NCBI GenBank assembly: GCA_963773835.1 | Contig: CAVZCQ010000004.1 | Coordinates: 124,001-188,000, forward strand | DNA from: JOPF136 sp963773835 | GTDB lineage: Bacteria; Acidobacteriota; Terriglobia; Acidiferrales; UBA7541 | DNA: 64,000 nucleotides | Direction: 5' to 3' | Part shown: piece after piece, positions 46,821 through 55,593 of the stretch | How the letters are laid out: each line of letters starts with the position of its first letter | Position numbering within the stretch: the stretch's first letter is position 1 | Notes under the pieces: generated by a model | The model's database searches: none | What the model was told of the DNA's origin: nothing | The model's input: the letters and a program-made list of their open reading frames with translations, nothing else | Made by a program: the position numbers and the translations under genes

Positions 46821-48496
46821 CACACTTCGAGGATCACGGGCAGGATCAGCGGGCGCTTCGAAGTCTGTTTATTCAGGTACCGTTTCAGGTCCACTCGAAT
46901 TTTCTCTTTGATGACTCCCCAATCCATCTTCTCTTCCGCATTCGACCCCTCTATCGTTCGCCGCACCACTTCCCGCGCCCCGTCCAGCACTCCCTGTCCG
47001 TCCTCCGCGGCCACAAATCCCCGGCTCACGATTTCCGGCAGGCCCTCCGCGCGTCCCGAGTGTTTGTCGATCGCGATGATCGGCACCACGATTCCGTCTT
47101 CCGACAGGTGTTTCCGGTCGCGGATCACAATCTCTTCGATTTCCTCCAGCGAGCCGGAATCCACGCACACACGCCCCGCCTGCACCTTTTCCCGCCGCAC
47201 CGCTCCCGCCCGCCCGAACTCCAGCGTCTGTCCGTCTTCCAGCAGCAGGATATCCCCCGACACGGTTCCCACCTGGTGCGCCAGCGCCGCATGCCGGAAC
47301 AACTGCCGGTATTCTCCGTGTATAGGTATGAAGTATTTCGGCTTCACCAGATTCACCAGCAGCTTCAATTCCTCCTGGCTCGCGTGCCCCGACACGTGCA
47401 CCGGCCCCGACCCGCCCGAGGCCGCCGACTCGTAATACACGAGCGCACGCCTCCGGAACAAATGGTCGATCATCCGCGAGATGGCCCGTTCATTCCCCGG
47501 AATAATTCGCGCCGACAGGATCACCGTGTCGTTTTCCTCGATGCTCACATACCGGTGATTGTCCACCGCCATCCGCGAGAGCGACGACATCGCCTCCGCC
47601 TGGCTCCCGCTCGCCAGCACCACCAGTTTCGCCGCGTCGAATCCGCGAAGGTCCTGTTGCCGCACCACCAACCCATCCGGAATTTGCAATTTCCCCAGCG
47701 AGTGGGCAATCTCCACGTTGTCCACCATGCTCCGGCCCACAAATCCGACTTTGCGCCCCAGGCTGTGCGCCACATCCACCACCACCTGGATCCGGTGGAT
47801 CGACGACGCGAAGCACGACACGATTACCCGCCGCGGCGCCCCCCGCACCAGCGACTCCAGCAGCGGCCGCACCGCGCGTTCCGACGGCGTGTACCCCGCT
47901 CGTTCCGCGTTCGTGCTGTCGCTGAACAGCGCCAGCACCCCCTCCTGCCCGTAGCGCGCAAACGCGTGCAGGTCGAACGGGTGGTTGTCGATCGGCGTCG
48001 GGTCCATCTTGAAGTCGCCGGTATGGATAATGGTCCCCACCGGCGTGCGGATGGCCAGCGCCAGGCAGTCCAGCGTGCTGTGCGTCACCTGGATGGGCTC
48101 GATTTCGAACGGCCCCAGCGTGAACGGCACTCCCGGCTGCATGTCCCTCAGCACCGCCGTCTCCAGGTGCCCGCTCTCCTGCAATTTTTTCCGCAGCAGC
48201 GCCAGCGTGAACCGGCTCCCATAGATGGGTACATCGAGGTCGGAAATCAGGTAGGGCAGTGCGCCCAGGTGGTCCTCGTGCCCGTGCGTCAGCAGGATGG
48301 CTCGCACGTGCTCCCGGTTCTGCTTCAGGTAAGCGATGTCCGGCAACACCACGTCCACCCCGAGCAGTTCCGACTCCGGGAACATCAACCCGGCATCAAT
48401 AACGATGATGTCGTCGCCCGAACGGAAGGCCAGCATGTTCATGCCGAACTCGCCCAGCCCGCCCAGGGGAATGGCTAAAACGGAAGGGTCGCTCAA
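46820..48496 (-). CDS. rnj: Ribonuclease J
   Basis: A 558-residue metallo-beta-lactamase/beta-CASP ribonuclease, with 5'-3' exonuclease and endonuclease action in mRNA decay and RNA maturation. The zinc motif HGHEDH is at 71-76, followed by GDFKMD, the beta-CASP region with SCFASSIHR and the late HVSGHASQEE. The N-terminus 'PSVLAIPLGGLGEFGMN' is the family start, which favours TTG 48496 (GAGAGG upstream); an in-frame TTG at 48595 would add 33 unconserved residues. It overlaps the GNAT gene by 4 bp. Confidence 0.93.
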   Translation of the reverse strand: MSDPSVLAIPLGGLGEFGMNMLAFRSGDDIIVIDAGLMFPESELLGVDVVLPDIAYLKQNREHVRAILLTHGHEDHLGALPYLISDLDVPIYGSRFTLALLRKKLQESGHLETAVLRDMQPGVPFTLGPFEIEPIQVTHSTLDCLALAIRTPVGTIIHTGDFKMDPTPIDNHPFDLHAFARYGQEGVLALFSDSTNAERAGYTPSERAVRPLLESLVRGAPRRVIVSCFASSIHRIQVVVDVAHSLGRKVGFVGRSMVDNVEIAHSLGKLQIPDGLVVRQQDLRGFDAAKLVVLASGSQAEAMSSLSRMAVDNHRYVSIEENDTVILSARIIPGNERAISRMIDHLFRRRALVYYESAASGGSGPVHVSGHASQEELKLLVNLVKPKYFIPIHGEYRQLFRHAALAHQVGTVSGDILLLEDGQTLEFGRAGAVRREKVQAGRVCVDSGSLEEIEEIVIRDRKHLSEDGIVVPIIAIDKHSGRAEGLPEIVSRGFVAAEDGQGVLDGAREVVRRTIEGSNAEEKMDWGVIKEKIRVDLKRYLNKQTSKRPLILPVILEV

Positions 48497-48667
48497 TCGT
48501 TTCCGCCTCTCATTTCGTGAAGCATCGATGCTATCACGAGTTTCCGAGCCCTGTAGCTCAGGTCCCGCCGTTGGCCGGCGGGGTTGGCCGGACAACGGCT
48601 GACCTGAGGCAGTGCTTCTCGCTCTCGCCTTTTCAGCCGCTGCCTCCAGTCCTATGAACGGATTGAC

Positions 48668-48961
48668 CTACTCGCTGCCGGAGAGCCCCCGTGCCACCGC
48701 CACAATCAGCACCGCTCCCACCGTCGCGGCCGCCAGCCCGCCGATAAACCCGAACGCCTCGATGTGCAACCGCTCGAACAGCCACCCGCCCAGCACTCCC
48801 CCAATCAGTCCGAGCAGTATGTTTCCCAGGCAGCCAAACCCTTTGCCCCGCACCATTTCCCCGGAAAGCCACCCTGCCAGCAATCCCATCAGCAGCCAGC
48901 CGAACACTCCATGAACGGAAATGCCGAACGCCCCGTCGGGGGAAAGCAGCGCCGCCATCAT
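48668..48961 (-). CDS. GlsB/YeaQ/YmgE-family small membrane protein
   Basis: A 97-residue hydrophobic protein with the family pattern 'MGLLAGWLSGEMVRGKGFGCLGNILLGLIGGVLGG' split over three helices. Members are stress-related membrane proteins (also called transglycosylase-associated), without a known enzyme activity. The start at 48961 is chosen as the nearest ATG to the conserved part; longer frames to 49066 add an unconserved tail. Divergent from the deoxyhypusine synthase-like gene. Confidence 0.75.
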   Translation of the reverse strand: MMAALLSPDGAFGISVHGVFGWLLMGLLAGWLSGEMVRGKGFGCLGNILLGLIGGVLGGWLFERLHIEAFGFIGGLAAATVGAVLIVAVARGLSGSE

Positions 48962-49112
48962 CTCGGAATGGTCTTGGAATTCCGTCGGCAGCAACTGGCG
49001 CCTCGAAATGAGAAGCGCGAATAGCGTGTCGCCTATCATTTGTTTTCCGCGCGCCATCCTGTACACTTTCCGCGCGCTCGTTGAATTCTATCCTGCGGCT
49101 AAGGGAAACGCG

Positions 49113-50261
49113 ATGCCTAGAAAACATTCACGCAACGGACACGGCCGCACCCACGGCATTGTCTCCGCCCGCCCCGCCCCTCCCGCCGGAAAAAAGACCG
49201 TCACCGGCCGCGTCCTCCACGATCCGGTGAAAGACCGCCTCGAAGCCATCTATCCCATCGACCTCTCCAAATGCCGCACCGTGGATTCTCTGGTCCGCGG
49301 AATGGGCCAGACCGCCTTCACCGGCCGTCAGGTCGGCGACGCCGCCGACGTTCTCGAAGCCATGGCCCGCGACTCCGACTGTTTCGTCGTCATGACTCTG
49401 GCCGGCGCTCTCACCGTCGGCAAAATGGGCCTCATCTTTTGCGACCTCGTGGATTCCGGCATCGTCAAAGCCATCGTCTCCACCGGCGCCCTCATGGCTC
49501 ACGGCCTGGTGGAAGCCACCGGACTCTCTCATTTCCGCTACGACCCGAAGATGGACGACCGCGAACTCTTCCGCGCCGGCTATAACCGCGTGTACGACTC
49601 GCTCGAGCCCGAGGTCAATCTCGATCACGTCGAAGAAGTCGTGGACCACATCCTCGAGGCCTGGGATCCCGCCGAGATCGTTTGCAGTTGGAAACTCCAC
49701 CGCCGCATCGGCGAATATCTGCTCGAACACACGCCCGGCCGCGGCATCCTCAAATCCGCACGCGCTCACGGCGTTCCCGTTTTCGTCCCCGCGTTCACTG
49801 ATTCGGAGCTGGGCATCGACTTCGCCCTTCAGCAGCGCGCCCGGAAAAAACAAAAGCGCCCGCTGCTCCGCTACGATCCCTTCGAGGATTTCGAGCATTT
49901 CGCCGAAACCATGCTCACGCAGAAGCGCATGGGCATTCTCACCATCGGCGGTGGCGTGCCCCGCAACTGGACCCAGCAGTTCGGCGTCTTCGCCGAGCTC
50001 CTCGCCCGTCGCGGCTTTGAAAAACTCCCTCTGAAGCGCTATCACTACGGCGTGCGCATCTGCCCCGAGCCTGTCTATTGGGGCGGCCTCTCCGGCAGCA
50101 CCTACCGTGAAGCCGTTTCCTGGGGCAAGTTTGTTCCGGCAGAAGAAGGTGGCAAGTTCGCGGAAGTGTTCGACGACGCCACCGTCGCGCTCCCCCTCGT
50201 CGCCGGCGCCGTCCTCGAACGCATCGGCTATTTTGACCGCCCCGCGCGCAAGCAAAGCTGA
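49113..50261 (+). CDS. Deoxyhypusine synthase-like protein
   Basis: A 382-residue homologue of deoxyhypusine synthase (DHS), with 'TGRQVGDAADVLEAMARD', 'VSTGALMAHGLVEATGL', 'GGGVPRNW' and the active-site stretch EAVSWGK, in which Lys339 matches the lysine that forms the enzyme-imine in DHS. In eukaryotes and archaea DHS modifies eIF5A with spermidine. Bacteria lack eIF5A, and bacterial members often act as homospermidine synthases or on other amines. The neighbouring arginine decarboxylase supports a polyamine role. AAGGGA precedes the ATG. Confidence 0.85.
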   Translation: MPRKHSRNGHGRTHGIVSARPAPPAGKKTVTGRVLHDPVKDRLEAIYPIDLSKCRTVDSLVRGMGQTAFTGRQVGDAADVLEAMARDSDCFVVMTLAGALTVGKMGLIFCDLVDSGIVKAIVSTGALMAHGLVEATGLSHFRYDPKMDDRELFRAGYNRVYDSLEPEVNLDHVEEVVDHILEAWDPAEIVCSWKLHRRIGEYLLEHTPGRGILKSARAHGVPVFVPAFTDSELGIDFALQQRARKKQKRPLLRYDPFEDFEHFAETMLTQKRMGILTIGGGVPRNWTQQFGVFAELLARRGFEKLPLKRYHYGVRICPEPVYWGGLSGSTYREAVSWGKFVPAEEGGKFAEVFDDATVALPLVAGAVLERIGYFDRPARKQS

Positions 50262-50301
50262 CGTGACTGTGTCGCCAGACTCCTCCCCGTCGGCACGCCG
50301 G

Positions 50302-50334
50302 AGGGGCACGATCCCGCAGATGCGGGATGCCCCT
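50302..50334. repeat. Palindromic repeat (AGGGGC...GCCCCT type)
   Basis: AGGGGC and ATCCCGC pair with GCGGGAT and GCCCCT, with a 3-nt bulge on the left and an AGAT loop, in the gap between the convergent DHS-like and arginine decarboxylase genes. Its outer sequence resembles the TAGGGGCA repeats near 36 kb. Confidence 0.6.
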
Positions 50335-50426
50335 ACCGGCGGGCCTCTCCGCCGCTCTCCGGATGTTTGTATCGAACTGGCTCAGTGGAAAAAGCTGGGC
50401 ATGCCAAACAGGAGCAGGTGAACTGA

Positions 50427-50981
50427 TCAGTCGTCCCCTATCAAAAAGGCCGAAGCCAGCACCGTCGTCCACAGCCCGCGTTTATCCCCCACCGCGGACT
50501 GCGTCACGTTCATCGTCCTCACGATTTTGTTCGAAATCCGGTACACCTCTTTCTTCTCGTCCCAGGAAAGGTCGGGGTCGAAGTCCACGTTCAGCGTTGT
50601 CGCCAGCATCTCCGCCGCCAGCTCCTCCGTGTATTCCCCCGCCACCTCTTCCGTCTCGCCAAACGAGTGGTGCTCGGAAAGGTAGCCGTACATGGATTTG
50701 TCCGCGGGCAGCGCCACGCCGATTCCCGCCGCGATCAGCCGGTGTGGCTCCCGCGTCGAGTTCTCGCTGATCACGCAGAACGCCACCTGCCCCGGTTTGA
50801 TCAGCTTCAATCCCTCCGCCCGCGAAATCAGTTTGCAGTTCGGCGGGAAAATCGAAGACACGCGCACGATGTTGCACGCCGCAATCCCCGCGTTCCGCAG
50901 CGCCAGCTCGAAACTCGAGAGCCGCTCCCGGTGTTTTCCGACGCCCTTTGTCAGGAAGATTTTCTTTGCTACGAAAGGCAT
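50427..50981 (-). CDS. Pyruvoyl-dependent arginine decarboxylase (PvlArgDC)
   Basis: A 184-residue decarboxylase of arginine to agmatine that self-cleaves to make its pyruvoyl cofactor. The cleavage site is in VSSIFPPNCK: the chain breaks between Ser42 and Ser43, and Ser43 becomes the pyruvoyl group. The rest follows the family closely ('ENSTREPHRLIAAGIGVA', 'GYLSEHHSFGETEEVAGEY', 'KRGLWTTVLASA'). This is the archaeal/bacterial PvlArgDC, not the PLP-dependent SpeA. It is convergent with the DHS-like gene and in tandem with the GAF gene. Confidence 0.94.
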   Translation of the reverse strand: MPFVAKKIFLTKGVGKHRERLSSFELALRNAGIAACNIVRVSSIFPPNCKLISRAEGLKLIKPGQVAFCVISENSTREPHRLIAAGIGVALPADKSMYGYLSEHHSFGETEEVAGEYTEELAAEMLATTLNVDFDPDLSWDEKKEVYRISNKIVRTMNVTQSAVGDKRGLWTTVLASAFLIGDD

Positions 50982-51131
50982 GTCTCGTTCGGTGCGCCTG
51001 CCCTCAGGAAACTCCGCGCAGTCTCCTTGAATCGAACTCTTCGCGAAAGTAGCAAGTCACGCCGCGAGTGTCAATCCATTTCGCGCCGCGCCGTGCTCCC
51101 CGCCGGAGCCCCGCGGCTCGCGCCAGGGACT

Positions 51132-51665
51132 TCACGCCATTTTCACCAGCGCCAGGCACCGCCCGATGTGGCTCGCGAACTGGTTCAGCGTGCTCAGGTC
51201 CGCGGGACTGAAATCGGCCCCCGCCGTCGTCACGCTCTTTCCTTTGCGCGACACCTGCAGCACTCCCGCCACTTTGTTCTCCGCGATCACCGGCACGCTC
51301 ATGATTTTCTGGATAGGGTCGCCGCGCTGCTTCGAATCCAGCGGCACCGCCTCGAATACCGTCGAATGCCGCGCCACCGTGAAATTGTTGATGATTTCCG
51401 GCCGCCGTTCCCGCGCCGTCCGCGACACCATCGCGCTCGTGCTGTTGATCGGGATCGTGCCCACGTTCCGCAGCTGTTCCGGCACCAGGAAGCGCAGGAA
51501 CTTTTCATCCGGAGTTGTGGCCAGGATAGCCACCTCGTCCGGTCGCACGCTGAACGCCTTCCCGATATCCGCCGCGAGTTTGCCCATTACCGCAAGATCG
51601 ATGGGTTGTCCCGCCTGCACCAGGGCGTCGATGATTTTCACGAAGTCGGCGATCGCCTCGCTCAT
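51132..51665 (-). CDS. Stand-alone GAF-domain protein
   Basis: A 177-residue cytosolic protein that is almost entirely a GAF domain ('LRNVGTIPINSTSAMVSRTARERRPEIINNF', 'IQKIMSVPVIAENKVAGVLQVSRKG', 'DLSTLNQFASHIGRCLALV'). No output domain is attached, so it probably senses a small ligand and acts through a partner. GAGGAGGAG precedes ATG 51665. It is 150 nt upstream of the arginine decarboxylase gene on the same strand, with a gap that shows no other gene. Confidence 0.78.
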   Translation of the reverse strand: MSEAIADFVKIIDALVQAGQPIDLAVMGKLAADIGKAFSVRPDEVAILATTPDEKFLRFLVPEQLRNVGTIPINSTSAMVSRTARERRPEIINNFTVARHSTVFEAVPLDSKQRGDPIQKIMSVPVIAENKVAGVLQVSRKGKSVTTAGADFSPADLSTLNQFASHIGRCLALVKMA

Positions 51666-51842
51666 CCCCTCTCCTCCTCGCGGGGCTTCCGCTGCTGCCC
51701 TTTGAGCCGAGCGCAGACGCATATCCTACACGAATCCCCTCCCCGTCGCACACGCATTCCTGCCTGCGCGCCTTTCTTCGCGCCTCGGCATTCGACACGC
51801 ACTCCGCCCGGCTGCCCCTCGGACCTGCCCGCGAGAATCTTC

Positions 51843-51881
51843 TTGACACCGCGCAACAACTGTCATACTGTCACAGGACAG
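51843..51881 (+). promoter_or_regulatory. Promoter and operator of the GntR-ABC operon
   Basis: Consensus TTGACA (51843-51848), a 17-nt spacer and TACTGT (51866-51871) lie just before the GntR gene. CTGTC-ACAG-GACAG (51868-51881) is an inverted repeat over the -10 box, and CTGTCA occurs twice 8 bp apart (51860-51873). This fits autorepression by the YtrA-type regulator encoded next. Confidence 0.65.
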
Positions 51882-51891
51882 AAGGCCTCTT

Positions 51892-52305
51892 ATGCTCCTC
51901 CAGATCAACTTCAAATCCGGCATGCCCGCTTATCTTCAGGTTGTCGATCAGATTAAAGCCGCCGCCGCTTCCGGCGCGCTCCGCCCCGGCGAGGCGCTTC
52001 CTTCCATCCGTCCTTTGGCGGAAGAACTTCGCCTCAACCGCAACACCATCGCCAAAGCCTATTCCGAACTCGAAAGCCTGGGCGTCATTGAGACTCTGCC
52101 CGGCAAAGGTTGCTTCCTGAAAGCCAATCACTCTCCCTTGCGAAAGGAGGTCCGGCGCAAGCTGCTGATCGAGGAGATCGACCAGGCCATCGTCATGGCT
52201 CACCATCTGCAAGTTCCGGGCCCCGAGTTCGTGGAACTCATTCGGGAGCGCATGGATGCGCTCGAGATCAAGCGCCGCGCCAATCAGGACCAGAAGGAGG
52301 AATGA
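51892..52305 (+). CDS. GntR-family regulator, YtrA subfamily
   Basis: A 137-residue repressor with an N-terminal winged helix ('LQVVDQIKAAAASGALRPGEALP', recognition part 'RLNRNTIAKAYSELESLGVIE') and a short helical tail, the length typical of YtrA regulators, which control co-encoded ABC transporters. The operon order GntR, ATPase, permease is the standard YtrA layout. The ATG is 20 nt after the -10 box; an inverted repeat covers the promoter. Effector unknown, often cell-wall stress. Confidence 0.88.
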   Translation: MLLQINFKSGMPAYLQVVDQIKAAAASGALRPGEALPSIRPLAEELRLNRNTIAKAYSELESLGVIETLPGKGCFLKANHSPLRKEVRRKLLIEEIDQAIVMAHHLQVPGPEFVELIRERMDALEIKRRANQDQKEE

Positions 52306-52308
52306 CCG

Positions 52309-53202
52309 ATGAACTCCCCCACTCCCGTCATCGAAATCCGGAATCTGGCCTACGCCTACGGAAAGGCGGAGGCGGTTCATGACTTGAGCCTGCGGGTGCT
52401 CCCGGGCCGCTGTTACGGGCTCTTTGGCCGCAACGGCGCCGGCAAGACGACCACAATGAAGTGCCTTCTCAATCTGCTCCGTCCCCAGCGCGGTCAGGTG
52501 CGCGTCTTCGGCCTCGATCCCGCGAAGGCGGAAGTGGCGGTGAAGCGCCGCCTGGCCTATGTGCCCGACCAGGTGGCATTCTATCCCTGGATGAGCGTCC
52601 GCGAGACGCTGGACTACCTGGCCTCCTTCCGGGAGTGTTGGAACCGGAAGAAGGAGCGGGAATTGCTCGACCGTTTCGGGCTGGATCCCGCCAAACTCAC
52701 GGGCGCCCTCTCCAAAGGCCAGCGCACTCAGGTCGCGCTCATCACGGCCATTTGCCCGGAGACGGACATGCTCGTGCTCGACGAGCCCACCTCGGGCCTC
52801 GACCCCATCGTTCGCCGCGAATTCATCGAGACGGTCATCGGCGCGTACCAGGAAGGCAATCCCGGCAACCGTACGATTCTGGTTTCCACGCACCTGATCA
52901 CGGAATTCGAGGGACTCATCGACGAATTCACGATCATCGACCAGGGCGTTTCCGTCCTCACGCTCGAAGCCGACCTGGCGCGCGAGCGCTACCAGCGCAT
53001 CCGCGCGCGCTTCGCTCAGTCACCCCCGGAGCTCGATTTCAAGCTGGCCCTGAGCGTGCGACGCGAGGGCAGGGAACTGGAGTTGGTGGTCAATGGCTCC
53101 GGCTCGGAACTCTTGGAAGCCCTCCGCAATCACAATCCCGATGCGCTTTCCACGGAGGCGCTGACCCTGGAGGAGATCTTCGTGGCGGTCTTGAAATCGT
53201 AG
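52309..53202 (+). CDS. ABC transporter ATP-binding protein
   Basis: A 297-residue ATPase with Walker A GRNGAGKTTTMK (residues 41-52), Q-loop, a degenerate signature SKGQ in 'GALSKGQRTQVALI' (in place of LSGGQ), Walker B 'DMLVLDEPTSGLDP' and the switch His in STHLI. The SKGQ variant is common in YtrB-like exporters. AGGAGG overlaps the end of the GntR gene. It forms the motor for the next gene's permease. Confidence 0.93.
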   Translation: MNSPTPVIEIRNLAYAYGKAEAVHDLSLRVLPGRCYGLFGRNGAGKTTTMKCLLNLLRPQRGQVRVFGLDPAKAEVAVKRRLAYVPDQVAFYPWMSVRETLDYLASFRECWNRKKERELLDRFGLDPAKLTGALSKGQRTQVALITAICPETDMLVLDEPTSGLDPIVRREFIETVIGAYQEGNPGNRTILVSTHLITEFEGLIDEFTIIDQGVSVLTLEADLARERYQRIRARFAQSPPELDFKLALSVRREGRELELVVNGSGSELLEALRNHNPDALSTEALTLEEIFVAVLKS

Positions 53203-53211
53203 GAGGTTTCG

Positions 53212-55044
53212 ATGCACGCCCGAATCACCAGAATCAAGAAAGAAGCGCGGGCCATCTTCTGGCCCTGGTTCGCCATCGTGATCGCCGGGGCCCTGACGGT
53301 CCTTTTGCCTCACAGCTCTGCTGCCGCGAAACTGAACCTGATGAGCTTTTTCTTCGGTGTCCCGCTGCTGGCCACGCTCTCGCTCGGCAATGAATTCTAT
53401 TACCGCACGTTCTCTCTCTGGCTCACTCAGCCCGCCAGCCGGATCGAGCTTTGGGCCGAGAAGACGGGCGTGATGTTCGTCGCAGTCCTGTCCGCGGGAG
53501 TGATTTCCGGGATCGGCATGTTCTTTTTTGCCATGCCAAAGATGGGTCTCGCCTACAATCTGGCGGCGGCCGTTGCCTTCGTCATGATTACGATGGCCTC
53601 GGCGACCTATTGGACTCTGGCCGCAAGATCCACCATCGGCGGCTTCGCCCTGATCAGTTGCAGCATTTGGGCTTTCTATCAGTTCGCTGAAGAAATCAAA
53701 ACCTTGCCGCGGCACGGTGCGGAGTTCACTGCGATTTCCCCGCCGCCGGCAACCCTGGCCGCCATTTTCGCCTTTTGCGTTTGTTTTTCCGGCCTTATGC
53801 TCTGGCTTGGCGCGCGAAGACTGGCACGATTCCAGGCCACCGGAGGAACGAGCGGCGAAGATCTGCTGATGTCTGGTCCGGCGGTGATGCCGGAAGCATT
53901 GGCCGGATGGTTCCGTTGCCGGCCCTCCGAAGCGTTCCTCAACCTGATCCGCAAGGAATTTCGTTTGCTCCGGCCGGTGTGGCTGATCGAGTTGTTCGTT
54001 CTCCCGTACCTCGCTTGCCTGGCGATTTTTCGGCTCCTGCCGGTCCCCGCCGTGCCTTTCCCGCGTACTGCGCTCGAATGGGCCGTAATAGGTCCACCCT
54101 GGATGGTATGCGTCGGGCTGGCCGGTCTCGGCGGGATCCTTTCGCTGGGCGAGGAAAGAAGGTCGGGGACGCAGGCCTGGCACATGACGCTGCCCGTTTC
54201 CGCACGCCGCCAGTGGCTCATCAAGCTCGTCATAGCGATGCTAGGGGGACTTGCTTGCGCTTTGCTGCTTCCCCTCCTGACGATGATTGCAGGCGGATCC
54301 ATTTTCGGATCGCCTCTCATGTTTGTGTACCTCCCCTTTTTGTCGAGCTGGCTCATCCTGTATCCCATCCTGATCTTTGCGTGCTTCTGGTGTGCGTGCG
54401 CGGCCAATGGCTCGGTCCGCGCGGTGGCCTGGGTCTTTCCGGTGACCACCGCGATCTTTCTTGGCAGTTCCGGCGGCGTGTGGCTGGGACAGGAACTGGC
54501 CAGGACCACGGGAACCCTGGGCGATCTCGTTGTTTCGTCGTTCCACCTCAGTCCCCTCGCCGTTGCCACCTTCGCCGGCTTCGCCCGCGGAGGCGTGCTC
54601 TGGCTGTTTGTCCCCACCCTGCTTCTTGCTCTTATCCAGAGCTACCGGCTCTTCCGCGCCCAGCCACAGGACTCCGCCCGGTGGATGCTGCGATGCCTCT
54701 TGCCGCCGTTCGCGGTGACAGTTCTGTGGGGTTTTTCCGCCTACGCCGGGTTCGTTGCCTCGAGGTGGGAGCCCTTCGTCGAAACCAGCAACGCGCTCGA
54801 AAAAGTTCAGCCCGGTACGGGGAAGCTCGTGCTCACTGGGGAAGAGCTGGCCAAGGATGCTCCTGTCTCTTCTTTGACCCGGCGCTGGCTCGCAGGCTCC
54901 AGCATTGCCGTTGCCCCTTACAATTCGAGTTGGCCGGGATACCGCGCCACAATCCATCTGGCCAGTGGCACGGAGTGCAGGCTGACGGCTGCTCGCCTCG
55001 GCGGAAAATCGTTCAGCCCTGGCAAACCATCCTGCGGGTACTAG
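53212..55044 (+). CDS. ABC transporter permease (two-part, about 12 helices)
   Basis: A 610-residue membrane protein. Two blocks of helices (roughly 16-195 and 255-520) each look like an ABC-2 permease half, so it resembles a fusion of two six-helix permeases. The ends carry a soluble tail (from about 540) that probably faces outside. Starts 9 nt after the ATPase gene with AGGAGG upstream. It may export an antimicrobial or lipid-linked compound; no specific substrate is indicated. Confidence 0.82.
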   Translation: MHARITRIKKEARAIFWPWFAIVIAGALTVLLPHSSAAAKLNLMSFFFGVPLLATLSLGNEFYYRTFSLWLTQPASRIELWAEKTGVMFVAVLSAGVISGIGMFFFAMPKMGLAYNLAAAVAFVMITMASATYWTLAARSTIGGFALISCSIWAFYQFAEEIKTLPRHGAEFTAISPPPATLAAIFAFCVCFSGLMLWLGARRLARFQATGGTSGEDLLMSGPAVMPEALAGWFRCRPSEAFLNLIRKEFRLLRPVWLIELFVLPYLACLAIFRLLPVPAVPFPRTALEWAVIGPPWMVCVGLAGLGGILSLGEERRSGTQAWHMTLPVSARRQWLIKLVIAMLGGLACALLLPLLTMIAGGSIFGSPLMFVYLPFLSSWLILYPILIFACFWCACAANGSVRAVAWVFPVTTAIFLGSSGGVWLGQELARTTGTLGDLVVSSFHLSPLAVATFAGFARGGVLWLFVPTLLLALIQSYRLFRAQPQDSARWMLRCLLPPFAVTVLWGFSAYAGFVASRWEPFVETSNALEKVQPGTGKLVLTGEELAKDAPVSSLTRRWLAGSSIAVAPYNSSWPGYRATIHLASGTECRLTAARLGGKSFSPGKPSCGY

Positions 55045-55066
55045 TGGTCCCCGAACCCACTCCCAT

Positions 55067-55300
55067 GTGATGGAATGCTCGGAAATGTTGCTGAGGCGTG
55101 AACGGCAGGATTCCGAGAACGCCCGCGACATTCAGCAAGGGTTACTGCCTCGCGAACTCCCGCAAATCGAAGGCTTCACCATCGCAGGCGCCTGGCAACC
55201 CGCACGAACGGTGGGCGGCGATTACTACGATGTCTTCCTCCTCGGCGAGTTTGTTGCGGAGATTTTGCCGATGACGCCACACTTATGGTCCTCAGTGTAG
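55067..55300 (+). pseudogene. Truncated SpoIIE/RsbU-type phosphatase fragment
   Basis: The open frame of 77 codons matches only the start of a PP2C-like SpoIIE phosphatase: 'ARDIQQGLLPRELPQIEGF' and GGDYYDVF, the motif with the first metal aspartate. It stops a few residues later without the rest of the fold, and the last 20 codons are unrelated. It lies just after the ABC permease, with no ribosome binding site. This is best seen as a gene remnant; the missing 3' part is not nearby. Confidence 0.65.
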
Positions 55301-55593
55301 CTCCTCAAGCCTGAGCTCTTAATCGTGCGTTATGAGGCTGATTCCTGCCCCGAGAATCTGGGCCAGGCTGGGGTTCCGCGCGCATCGCCGCGCAGTGGTG
55401 ACTCCCGTCACTTCGTTCGGTGAGAAGCGTCACGCCGCTCCTGCGGCCCGCTACCATACACTGCTTTCCGTTGCGCACGCGCACTGCCCAGACTATACTG
55501 GCGCGTTGCTGGGAGCGTTTTTTCTGCTCCGGTTGCCTGCGCTCGCTGCAGGCTGCTCAAATCCTATAGCAAGGAACGACCGTTCTGCCGACG
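55301..55593 (+). promoter_or_regulatory. Leader and promoter of the sdhCAB operon
   Basis: TTGCGC (55471-55476), a 17-nt spacer and TATACT (55494-55499) form a good promoter about 90 nt before the sdhC ATG at 55594. The 5' part of this region (55301-55470) contains no credible gene and a short low-complexity stretch. Confidence 0.7.
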
